Below are positions 47,920 through 55,141 of a DNA stretch of 64,000 nt, piece by piece (the stretch's first letter is position 1; each line of letters starts with the position of its first letter). A program made the position numbers and the translations under genes. The DNA comes from Bacillus niameyensis (GTDB lineage: Bacteria > Bacillota > Bacilli > Bacillales > Bacillaceae_C): contig NZ_LN831197.1 in assembly GCF_001375535.1 (NCBI RefSeq), forward strand, positions 2,320,240 through 2,384,239, given 5' to 3'. Below the pieces are notes generated by a model. It searched no databases and had not been told where the DNA came from. It worked only from the letters and a program-made list of their open reading frames with translations.

Positions 47920-49344
47920 TTAATATTTTCGCACAGCCTCTTCCCACATTTCAACATAGTTTCCTATCGCCCATTCAGCCATAATAATCTGATCACCTTG
48001 GTCTAGTTGGATTTCCTTTAGCGGTTCATCAGCTATTTGGCCATCTTTAATCATATAGATAGAGAGGTCATTTTTAGAAACTAAAATAATAAAATTTTTC
48101 ACAGGAGATAAGTATGCATCCGTAATCCATGGTAGTTTGTCTTTGATTTCACTCCACGGAATATCCATTTCATCGTAATTAATTAACTTTTTTGGTAATA
48201 AAAGGTTAATATCAAAATCCTCATAGTTTTTCCCATCTACTGTTTCCTGATAATACATTCTACCTCGTAAAATCCAATGTCCATGTCTCCGTTCAAGTGT
48301 AAAATTATCTTCACTTGGCTGCTTAAGTAAAAGTTCTGCTTTATCTCGTTCTAGCGAAGCAATGAAAGTCTCACTCGAACGCATTAAACCTTGATCGGCA
48401 TTTCCAGCAAAGACTTCAGACAATGTAATGCCTTTCCCCTGTTCAATATAATCAAGGGGCATCACGTCATATCGCGAATTTCGCTCCGTACCGATATAGT
48501 CAGGTCCAACAAAAGTAATTTTCCTTTCAGGTGATTCTTTTAGAATGCTCCACTTCTGGGTATCTACTAGAGATGGCCCGTGGTCGACTGGCCTGGCATA
48601 TAGGCGACTTTGCCCCTCGGTTTTTAAATTTCCAACTTCCCAAAAGCCTTTCATTCTCGGAACTAGAAGTTGATCCTTTTCGACAATCGGAAATAACTTT
48701 TCATGATCAGCGCTCATCCACATCGTTCGATACGTGTTGTCCTCTGAACGAATTCCTAGTAATACTCCCGATTTAAGAGAGGGGTATTTCTCCTTCTCTC
48801 TATTCTTTTGTTCTTTATTTTCCTGGATTGGGTCGACTTTTTTCTGATCCACTTTGACGACATTAGATTCTTTTTGCAAGTACAAAAATCCATCGTCCAA
48901 ATAGGCGAGCATTGTTTGTTCATCAATCTTTATAAATTCATAGAAGAACTGATTATTCGAAGTTACCGTTATAACATCGATCCGATCACCGATAGTACCA
49001 AACTGGGTAGGATCGATTCGATATGTATTTTGCAAATAATCCATTCCGGCAACATTAATATTTTTATATTCTGGAGAATGGCATTTTTCATTAGCAAACA
49101 CGCACGTATTTTGGTCAAACAAAGCCGTTTTCCCTATATAATTTTCCACGTTTTCCTCTGTCTTTTTAGATGAATAAACGGGTATATATTTTTCAATCTT
49201 CCAAGTCCCTTGAATCGCAATTTGATTATGATTGGGAGGGGATATTTTATCCTCAATACTATACTCTAATGGGCTGCAACCAGATACAAATAGGTAAATA
49301 AGCAGTACAAACAGAAGCAATATTAACTTTTTACTTTTTTGCAT
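47920..49344 (-). CDS. Lipoprotein cotranscribed with a two-component system
   Basis: A 474-residue lipoprotein: 'MQKSKKLILLLFVLLIYLFV' then lipobox 'VSGC', Cys23. The mature part is long and beta-rich ('HNQIAIQGTWKIEKYIPVYS', 'YFYEFIKIDEQTMLAYLDD'-like strands, 'RHGHWILRGRMYYQETVDGK'). Repeated 'W' and 'D.' strands suggest a propeller or repeated sheets. The ATG at 49344 lies inside the end of the kinase gene (13-bp overlap), so the regulator, kinase and lipoprotein form one translationally coupled operon. It may bind the kinase sensor domain or be the system's main target. Family not recognised. Confidence 0.7.
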   Translation of the reverse strand: MQKSKKLILLLFVLLIYLFVSGCSPLEYSIEDKISPPNHNQIAIQGTWKIEKYIPVYSSKKTEENVENYIGKTALFDQNTCVFANEKCHSPEYKNINVAGMDYLQNTYRIDPTQFGTIGDRIDVITVTSNNQFFYEFIKIDEQTMLAYLDDGFLYLQKESNVVKVDQKKVDPIQENKEQKNREKEKYPSLKSGVLLGIRSEDNTYRTMWMSADHEKLFPIVEKDQLLVPRMKGFWEVGNLKTEGQSRLYARPVDHGPSLVDTQKWSILKESPERKITFVGPDYIGTERNSRYDVMPLDYIEQGKGITLSEVFAGNADQGLMRSSETFIASLERDKAELLLKQPSEDNFTLERRHGHWILRGRMYYQETVDGKNYEDFDINLLLPKKLINYDEMDIPWSEIKDKLPWITDAYLSPVKNFIILVSKNDLSIYMIKDGQIADEPLKEIQLDQGDQIIMAEWAIGNYVEMWEEAVRKY

Positions 49345-50752
49345 GTCGATCACTCATTGGTAATTTCACCTTAATCTCAGTCCCTTTACCCAATTCACTT
49401 TGAATTAATAAAAATCCATTATGAAGCTTAACAATTTCGTCTGATATCGATAATCCGAGCCCTGTTTGTGCTTGACTATTTTTTCCTTTATAAAATTTGC
49501 TTTTTACTCGCGGCAAATCTTCAGGACTTATGCCACAGCCCGTATCTTTAATAGAAATGACTATTTCTTTTCCCTCTTGAAATGCACGAAGTAGAACACT
49601 TCCATCATTTGGAGTAAATTTAAATGCATTACCAAGCAAATTAAACAATACTTGTTTGATTCGATCAGGGTCTACGTCAATGGGAGGTAGTTCCTGACAT
49701 TCAACTTGGAATTGGATTTTTTCCCTAATTGCCCGCGGACTCATTTGTTTTTCAACGTAATAAATCAATTGGCAAATATCGGTTTTCTCCTTTTGGATAC
49801 TCACTTGCCCAGAAACAATGCTTGAAAAATCAAGAAGCTGTTCCACCATATTCGTTAAGCGATCACTTTCTTTTTCTATGATCGTCACCCCATCATGAAA
49901 AACATTCCGATCTTCAAACCCAAGTGCCCTTAATGTCACTGCCCAACCTTTGATCGATGTTAAAGGTGTGCGAAGCTCATGGGATACTAAAGATATAAAG
50001 TCATCCTTCGCTTTTTCGCGATCTTGAATTTCTCCCGCCATAAAATTCAATGTATCGGCAAGCTGTCCAAGTTCATCATTACGCTTCTTGTTAATACGGA
50101 TTTTTAAATCACCATCTGCCATTCGTTTCGCCTTTGTTGTTACCTCTTTTAAGGGAAGCACAATGCTTCTAGCGAGCAGAAGACTAATAATCCAAGCGAC
50201 AATAATAACAATCAGACCGAAGCCAAGGAAAACATATGTAATAGACCGTAAATTGTGATCAATCGCTGTTAATGTCGTAATAAAGCGCAGGGCACCAACG
50301 ACCTCTTTATCTGAATTTAATGGATAAGAGACAATCATTACTTTTTCGTCGTTGGAATTCTTTTCAATGGAAACACCTTTTCCATTCCCTATCGCTGCTT
50401 GGAAATCACTACTTTTAATCAGTTCCTTATTTTCCATTCCAGTGGAATCTAGTAAAACTCTTCCTGACAAATCGACAATTTGGACTTGAGCAGTCGTTTG
50501 TTTCCAAAATACATCAACATGATCGATAATATTCTTTTCAAGGGGAACATCAGAAAAATATTTCGAGTAGAATTCTGATGCTATTTTAATTTGGTTCGTT
50601 AAAACATTTTCTGTATTCGTATAAAAATAATATTTTGTAAAATAAAGAAGCATCCCCTCAAACGCCAATACACTTATAAAAATAATGATCAGAAAGTTAC
50701 GGACAAGTCTCTTTTTCAAACTAACAAATGATTGCCTTGTTTTTCTATCCAT
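49331..50752 (-). CDS. Sensor histidine kinase (HAMP, HisKA, HATPase)
   Basis: A 473-residue kinase. A first membrane helix lies near residues 18-38 ('NFLIIIFISVLAFEGMLLYF'). An extracellular PAS/CACHE-like segment of about 120 residues follows, with 'AQVQIVDLSGRVLLDSTG' and 'MIVSYPLNSDKEVVGALRF'. The second helix is 'YVFLGFGLIVIIVAWIISLL' (20 residues), then HAMP ('LPLKEVTTKAKRMADGDL'), HisKA 'FISLVSHELRTPLTSIKGW' with His near residue 258, and HATPase with 'NLLGNAFKFTPNDG', 'IKDTGCGI' and 'GLGLSISDEIV'. It pairs with the regulator upstream (3-bp gap). The stimulus is unknown. Confidence 0.92.
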   Translation of the reverse strand: MDRKTRQSFVSLKKRLVRNFLIIIFISVLAFEGMLLYFTKYYFYTNTENVLTNQIKIASEFYSKYFSDVPLEKNIIDHVDVFWKQTTAQVQIVDLSGRVLLDSTGMENKELIKSSDFQAAIGNGKGVSIEKNSNDEKVMIVSYPLNSDKEVVGALRFITTLTAIDHNLRSITYVFLGFGLIVIIVAWIISLLLARSIVLPLKEVTTKAKRMADGDLKIRINKKRNDELGQLADTLNFMAGEIQDREKAKDDFISLVSHELRTPLTSIKGWAVTLRALGFEDRNVFHDGVTIIEKESDRLTNMVEQLLDFSSIVSGQVSIQKEKTDICQLIYYVEKQMSPRAIREKIQFQVECQELPPIDVDPDRIKQVLFNLLGNAFKFTPNDGSVLLRAFQEGKEIVISIKDTGCGISPEDLPRVKSKFYKGKNSQAQTGLGLSISDEIVKLHNGFLLIQSELGKGTEIKVKLPMSDRHAKK

Positions 50753-50755
50753 CCG

Positions 50756-51445
50756 CTATTCCTTCTTCCAACAATAACCCGTCCCCCAAATTGTCTCGAT
50801 ATAGACGGAATTGGAAGGCGTATCTTCTATTTTAGTTCTCAATCTTCTAATGTTCACATCAACAATTTTCGTATCCCCAACGAAGTTAAGGCCCCACACT
50901 AAATCTAATAAGTCATTACGAGAAAAAGCCTTCCCCGGATTCTCCATAAATAATTTTAGCAACTGAAATTCTTTTGGTGTAAGAGCCAGTTCAACGTCAT
51001 TTTTAAAACATTTCTTCGCATTCAGATCGATAAAGAAAGGACCTCTGCTGATAGTATCCTTTGCTTCCGCTTCTTCCGTTTTTTTCATTCTTCTCATTAA
51101 AGCTTTCACACGCAGGACTAATTCCAATGGATTGAAAGGTTTGACTATATAATCATCCGCTCCAAATTTCAATCCTTTAATACGGTCAACATCTTGTCCT
51201 TTTGCCGTCAACATAATAATGCCAATCCCTGGAAATTGTTTTCTTAATTGTTCACAAACTTGAAATCCATCGATTCCAGGAAGCATGACATCTAACAAAA
51301 CCACTTCTGGTTGTTCCTCATTCGCCTTTTCTAATCCTGCCTCACCTGATACAGCCTCTAATACAGTAAAATGATGTGCTTGGAAATTCACCCGAATAAA
51401 GCCTCTAATACTTTCTTCATCCTCAATTACGAGTATTTTTTTCAT
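50756..51445 (-). CDS. OmpR-family response regulator
   Basis: A 229-residue regulator. The ATG at 51445 follows TTGGAGGAAATGCAA; the open frame to 51478 is not needed. The receiver domain has 'ILVIEDEESIRGFIRVNF', acceptor Asp52 in 'VVLLDVMLPGIDG' and 'LTAKGQDVDRIKGLKFGADD' with the Lys of 'YIVKPF'. The DNA-binding domain has 'LALTPKEFQLLKLFMENPG' and 'NIRRLRTKIEDTPSNSVYIE' with 'TIWGTGYCWK'. It is the first gene of the regulator-kinase-lipoprotein operon. Confidence 0.93.
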   Translation of the reverse strand: MKKILVIEDEESIRGFIRVNFQAHHFTVLEAVSGEAGLEKANEEQPEVVLLDVMLPGIDGFQVCEQLRKQFPGIGIIMLTAKGQDVDRIKGLKFGADDYIVKPFNPLELVLRVKALMRRMKKTEEAEAKDTISRGPFFIDLNAKKCFKNDVELALTPKEFQLLKLFMENPGKAFSRNDLLDLVWGLNFVGDTKIVDVNIRRLRTKIEDTPSNSVYIETIWGTGYCWKKE

Positions 51446-51536
51446 TTGCATTTCCTCCAAATGATTCATTCTTCTCATTATACAAAATCCATGTTTTATA
51501 TTCGAAGGAAATTGTGTTTACCCAATTCAGCAAATT

Positions 51537-52538
51537 CTAAAGCGTGCCAGACACTTCAATGATTAGATAAAGAATTTCTTGATTGTAGTAATATTGTGCT
51601 TGTTCAGGTGAGCTTATAATAATATTGGCAGGTACTTGACACTGGGCGAGTTTTCTTTTTAGACGGTTAAGAGCTCGGTTCATAATATTGGCAGGAATTT
51701 CGCCATTTTCATCCCGTGATGAAAAAAGATGTTGGAACTGTTCTTTAACAGCTCGTTTGTTTTTGCTCGTCTGAAGCATCATTGTTTTTAGCAGCTCAGC
51801 CTGATTAAAACTAAGATTTACTTCTTGCTTCTTATAAAAAGCGGAATGCTGCTGCTCAGAAAAGTAAAGTATAAGATAGTTTTCGAATTCATCGGATTTG
51901 ATCATTTCCTGACAATTTTCCATAGAATGCCACTCAACTCCAGATTGTGAAGTAACCGTCAATGCATGGCTTTTCAAGATGTTTTCATTTGTTCCAACCA
52001 ATTCCAGTAAAGGAGCCCCTACTGTTTCTTCCTCCAAAGCCTTTTGAGCTTGTAAGGCAACATTTAATGCACAATTGCTCAGATGCATATTAGCCATATA
52101 TTTCTGTTGCTCCGTTAATAAATATTCCGCACTCCTGCGTCTTTCCTGACTTTTCAATGCATTATTGAAATGGACAGCAGATGTCAAATAGTTCTTTCTT
52201 TTATAAGCTAAATACCCAAGCCGATAATACGCATAAGGATTTCCTCGATCATATTTAAGAGCCTGTGATAACGCCTTTTCTTCTGCGAGATCATCCCTTT
52301 GATAAATCGTTTTTAAATAAGGACCATAGCGAATCATCAGGTCCACCAAGTTTTTCTTGATTATATTTAAACTGTCTTGATATTTTCCAGTTTTATCAGC
52401 ACTTACTTTCTCATAAAGCTCTTCTTCAACTGTTATTAACGCAGGAAGTGAAACACCTTTCTCTTCATCTTTGGCAACACGGAGCTCTGCCTCTAGATCA
52501 AAGAGTTCTTCAATAGACATGTCCGTCGTTTTCTTCAT
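51537..52538 (-). CDS. TPR protein with C-terminal winged-helix-like domain
   Basis: A 333-residue cytosolic protein. Residues about 95-140 form one clear tetratricopeptide pair ('LSQALKYDRGNPYAYYRLGY', 'LAYKRKNYLTSAVHFNNALK'). A helical middle follows, then near residues 245-330 'LSFNQAELLKTMMLQTSKNK', 'IPANIMNRALNRLKRKLAQC', which is reminiscent of a winged-helix DNA-binding domain. It could be a regulator that senses a partner through the TPRs. Its last bases contain GTGTCTGGCACGC, related to the dispersed hairpin arms. It is divergent from the Hsp20-like gene. Confidence 0.7.
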   Translation of the reverse strand: MKKTTDMSIEELFDLEAELRVAKDEEKGVSLPALITVEEELYEKVSADKTGKYQDSLNIIKKNLVDLMIRYGPYLKTIYQRDDLAEEKALSQALKYDRGNPYAYYRLGYLAYKRKNYLTSAVHFNNALKSQERRRSAEYLLTEQQKYMANMHLSNCALNVALQAQKALEEETVGAPLLELVGTNENILKSHALTVTSQSGVEWHSMENCQEMIKSDEFENYLILYFSEQQHSAFYKKQEVNLSFNQAELLKTMMLQTSKNKRAVKEQFQHLFSSRDENGEIPANIMNRALNRLKRKLAQCQVPANIIISSPEQAQYYYNQEILYLIIEVSGTL

Positions 52539-52687
52539 GATCTTTTCTCCTTCCGCAATATATATTTTTATTATAACCCTTTCCGCTATTCATTGAGAAA
52601 ATAAGCCAAGGAAATAAAGCGTGCGAACGTTGAGCCATTCTTTTCATAAAATATAAGTATGATGATTGGACGAAGGGAAGAGCTTGC

Positions 52688-53185
52688 ATGTTTCCATGGA
52701 ATATGTTTCCTTTTAACGTAAAACAAAACGAGATGAACCCCTTTGGTTTCGGTAGTAGCAACTCCAATATTGATGAGCATGTGCAGAAAATGCTGTCGCA
52801 AGTTTTTTCACAGGACGGAAATGGTCCCTTCTCTCAAACTTTTATGAAGCCTCTGTTAGACCAAATGCAGCAGGCAATGCCTTCCTCATTCCAAGGACAA
52901 AATAATCAGTCAAACGATATACAAATGTTTGAGACGTTCGAAAATATTATTATTCGTATAACGATTAAAGATGAAGATTGGTTGGAAAAATTAAAACTAT
53001 ATCACACGACGAATCAAGTATTTCTCGAAAACACCTCTGACCCTAGTAAGCAACAAACGATTACCTTACCAGCGATTGTTCAAAAAAAAGGGGCTACCGC
53101 CATTTATAAGGAGGGAATCATTGAATTGACCCTTCGCAAAAAAACTGATATGCAATTTACTGAAGTAGATGTTACGAAGAGATAA
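52688..53185 (+). CDS. Hsp20/alpha-crystallin-like protein (GerT/CotP-like spore protein?)
   Basis: A 165-residue protein. A Phe/Pro/Met-rich start ('MFPWNMFPFNVKQNEMNPFG') leads into 'HVQKMLSQVFSQDGNGPFSQ' and then an alpha-crystallin-like domain ('IQMFETFENIIIRITIKDED', 'LKLYHTTNQVFLENTSD', 'GATAIYKEGIIELTLRKKTD'). Such proteins in Bacillus include GerT and the coat-associated CotP/CotM group, which act in the spore coat and in germination. GAAGGGAAGAG precedes the ATG. The assignment to a particular subfamily is tentative, but the domain is likely. Confidence 0.7.
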   Translation: MFPWNMFPFNVKQNEMNPFGFGSSNSNIDEHVQKMLSQVFSQDGNGPFSQTFMKPLLDQMQQAMPSSFQGQNNQSNDIQMFETFENIIIRITIKDEDWLEKLKLYHTTNQVFLENTSDPSKQQTITLPAIVQKKGATAIYKEGIIELTLRKKTDMQFTEVDVTKR

Positions 53186-53227
53186 GGATTTCACAGCCAG
53201 TTTATGTAGAATAAAGTGCTGATCAAT

Positions 53228-53260
53228 AAGGATTTGACTCGTTTGCGTTGAATCCTTTTT
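53228..53260 (+). terminator. Terminator of the Hsp20-like gene
   Basis: AAGGATT and AATCCTT pair over 16 bases, followed by TTTTGATT, about 45 bases after the stop. Confidence 0.65.
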
Positions 53261-53389
53261 GATTACATTTTTGGTCGGTGGCTGTCTTGGAATTCGGGCA
53301 CCTAAGCTGCATAGTACAATGAAGCCGGGATAAATGTTTTTTAACACATAATAAATCCGAACAATATTGTAGATTTACCCGCTCCGGAA

Positions 53390-53558
53390 ATATACTTCGC
53401 TTTCCGCGGGGGAGTGGTGAGCCTCCTCGGGCCAACGCCCTGTGGGGTCTCACCGATCTCCCACTTCCCGCAGGACCCAGATTAAGCTTCTTCGAATCCA
53501 CGTCTCACGAAGGAAATGCGATAGCATTTTCGAGGAGTCTACGTATATTTCCTCCGCT
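53390..53558. repeat. Dispersed Bacillaceae palindromic repeat, copy 1
   Basis: The segment begins GCTCCGGAAATATACTTCGC and ends GTATATTTCCTCCGC, and contains CTTTCCGCGGG, GAGCCTCCTCGG and GGGGTCTCACC. Its ends and inner blocks are inverse to each other, giving a large imperfect stem-loop that covers the whole element. The GCGGAAAGCG / GAGGAGGCTC / GAGACCCCGC blocks are those of a repeat seen many times in Bacillaceae genomes. An in-frame stretch across it on the minus strand is a by-product. It is GC-richer than the surroundings. Confidence 0.8.
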
Positions 53559-53606
53559 CAAGTTTTTCAAAGTTCGCGTTTAGAGGGGATTCTTAGTTAT
53601 GTCACA

Positions 53607-53660
53607 GCCTTATTCACAACATTTATTGTTTACTTATTTACTGCCATTTCAAATTGACAA
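53607..53660 (-). repeat. Decayed copy of the 3' end of the large secreted-protein gene
   Basis: About 50 bases here (for example ATTCACAACATTTATTGTTT and ACTGCCATTTCAA) match 55118-55165 (ATTCACAACGTTTATTGCTT and CCTGCCATTTCAA) with about seven differences. In the second place this is the end of the 1094-frame protein gene (C-terminal 'LKWQGNK'). Here the same frame has a stop after 'KWQ'. It is probably what is left of a second gene end. The stretch 53661-53985 has no other gene. Confidence 0.6.
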
Positions 53661-53988
53661 GTACAACATTAGTTTGTCATGTAACCTTTAGTCAATAATA
53701 CCCTCCTTTTCCTTGAACTATGGCAAGTCTCCTTAGGACCCTATTTCTTTGATTGTATTATGGTCAAAAACCAAACTGGAATTTTGTCAAACTTTTTTAA
53801 AAACATATTAAAGGATTTCTAAGTATTGGAATAGAACTTATATTAAAATTCACTAAAAAATTTGGTCGTAAGGATAAGAAGGGGGAAAACACTAAAGAGA
53901 ACGAATACTAGGAAGTCTTATTTGAATATATAACAAATTTCTTAAGACTTACTTTGGAAAATTTTATAGAGTACGAGGAGGAAATATG

Positions 53989-54105
53989 ATGAGAAAACTA
54001 AAAATAGTAAGCGGCTATGCAACTACTGTCACTATACCGCACCACTACAAAGTATACTATGCCCAGGGTTCTAGCTCCCCTATATTGAGCAATATATATA
54101 AATGA
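53989..54105 (+). CDS. 38-residue peptide, translationally coupled to a membrane protein gene
   Basis: GAGGAGG precedes ATG codons at 53986 and 53989; spacing favours 53989. The peptide is 'MRKLKIVSGYATTVTIPHHY' followed by 'KVYYAQGSSSPILSNIYK'. It is basic, aromatic-rich and has no membrane helix. Its stop TGA (54103-54105) overlaps the ATG of the next gene (ATGA), the classic sign of coupled translation. It could be a leader peptide, a small toxin or bacteriocin-like peptide, or only a device to load ribosomes for the next gene. Confidence 0.6.
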   Translation: MRKLKIVSGYATTVTIPHHYKVYYAQGSSSPILSNIYK

Positions 54106-54467
54106 AAAAGAAGATTTTATTTATATTAGCTCTTTTATTAGTAGTTGGTTTAGTAATTACATTTTTTATCCGTAGGGGTGATCATATCTCCAGTCTTTCT
54201 ATAAATGAACTAGCTATTAACCATGTGTCACTATCAGACAATGAATTAGCCATAAATGGTAGTTTGCTATCAAGCGGCAAAAGCTATAGAAGCTACAATT
54301 ATGATATTTCTGGAAGCCAAATCAATATCACTGTAAATGGTGGTATTGTTACAAAAAAGCACCCTTATGGTGATTTCAATTTAACCATTAAGGATAGTGA
54401 TTTAAAAAAGGTGGATACTGTCTATCTAAAGCATGGAAATGAATTAACACAGATATATCCTAAGTAG
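54102..54467 (+). CDS. Single-pass membrane protein with extracellular domain
   Basis: A 121-residue protein. One membrane helix ('ILFILALLLVVGLVITFFI', residues 5-23) is followed by a beta-rich outer domain with an internal near-repeat ('LSINELAINHVSLSDNELAI'), then 'SGKSYRSYNYDISGSQINIT', 'VNGGIVTKKHPYGDFNLTIK' and 'DSDLKKVDTVYLKHGNELTQ'. I do not recognise a named family, though similar short proteins occur in Bacillus. It is coupled to the 38-residue peptide gene. It ends where the minus-strand transposase remnant begins. Confidence 0.7.
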   Translation: MKKKILFILALLLVVGLVITFFIRRGDHISSLSINELAINHVSLSDNELAINGSLLSSGKSYRSYNYDISGSQINITVNGGIVTKKHPYGDFNLTIKDSDLKKVDTVYLKHGNELTQIYPK

Positions 54468-54813
54468 TTGAACTCCAACGAACTTTCCCACAACATGAAT
54501 ACAATTTCTGCGAGTAGGCATACAGAATGACTTTCAGCATCATTTTTGGATGATAGGGACTACGGTCACCACCAGTATAATACGCAAAGAGTTGTGCATT
54601 GGGAATCGCTTCCGCCATTTCATCCACCACAAGCGCAATATGGTTTTCCGAAATTAACTCCTGAACAACGAAGATGGCAAAGCTTTGATGCATATTGTAG
54701 GGTTTGAATGTGGGAGCTAATTGGCGTTTAGGAATGTAATTTTCTCTTGTTTCGTCTGTTGATAGCGCGAGCTGTGTGTTATAAAGATCAGTAGTAATCT
54801 TCGGATTGCACAT
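54460..54813 (-). pseudogene. IS1182-family transposase remnant (N-terminal part)
   Basis: About 110 residues on the minus strand: 'IPKRQLAPTFKPYNMHQSFA', 'LVVDEMAEAIPNAQLFAYYT' and 'GGDRSPYHPKMMLKVILYAY', then 'SQKLYS' and a short unrelated tail. 'YHPKMMLK.ILYAYSQ..YS' is the hallmark of the DUF772 N-terminal region of IS1182 transposases. The catalytic DDE domain (about 350 more residues) is missing, so the element is dead. The start side keeps an AT-rich end with AAAATCGCCCT and AGGACGATTTT facing each other (54814-54880), probably one IS end. Confidence 0.8.
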
Positions 54814-54928
54814 AAAAATCGCCCTCTCTATTAATGTTGTGTAGTCACTTCATTTTACTAGATAGGACGATTTTTTTTGTACTTTTTTTGTAGAAATATG
54901 TTAAAAATAATTGCTTCATTTTAATCAC

Positions 54929-55057
54929 GTTGATTGGAGCAGAAGGCGCGAGACTCCTGCGGGAATAACATGGACCTTGAGACCCCGCAAGTCGCACAGC
55001 GACTGAGGAGGCTCAAGCCATGCCCGCGGAAAGCGAGTGCCTTCTGCGGAAATCAAC
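54929..55057. repeat. Dispersed Bacillaceae palindromic repeat, copy 2
   Basis: It begins GTTGATTGGAGCAGAAGGC, contains GAGACTCCTGCGGG, GAGACCCCGCAAG, GAGGAGGCTC and CCGCGGAAAGCG, and ends GCCTTCTGCGGAAATCAAC. The two ends are inverse to each other over about 19 bases. It is the opposite orientation of copy 1 at 53390 and the more complete of the two. Its GC content is well above that of the flanks. Confidence 0.85.
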
Positions 55058-55077
55058 ACCCTCGTTTAAAACAACTA

Positions 55078-55123
55078 GGGGCAGCCAAAAAGGTAAGTGA
55101 TCTTCCACTTTTTGGACAGCCCC
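55078..55123 (-). terminator. Terminator of the large secreted-protein gene
   Basis: GGGGCAGCCAAAAAG and CTTTTTGGACAGCCCC pair over 15 bases (one mismatch). It lies 19 bases beyond the stop codon of the minus-strand gene at 55142. The T-run is weak (TAGTTGTTTT). Confidence 0.65.
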
Positions 55124-55141
55124 ATTCACAACGTTTATTGC

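Noticed and set aside
52510..52801. Minus-strand frames before the TPR gene
   Set aside because: They overlap the start of the Hsp20-like gene in antisense and have no ribosome binding site.
53223..53501. 92-codon minus-strand frame through the palindromic repeat
   Set aside because: It consists largely of the GC-rich dispersed repeat and has no plausible start site or family.
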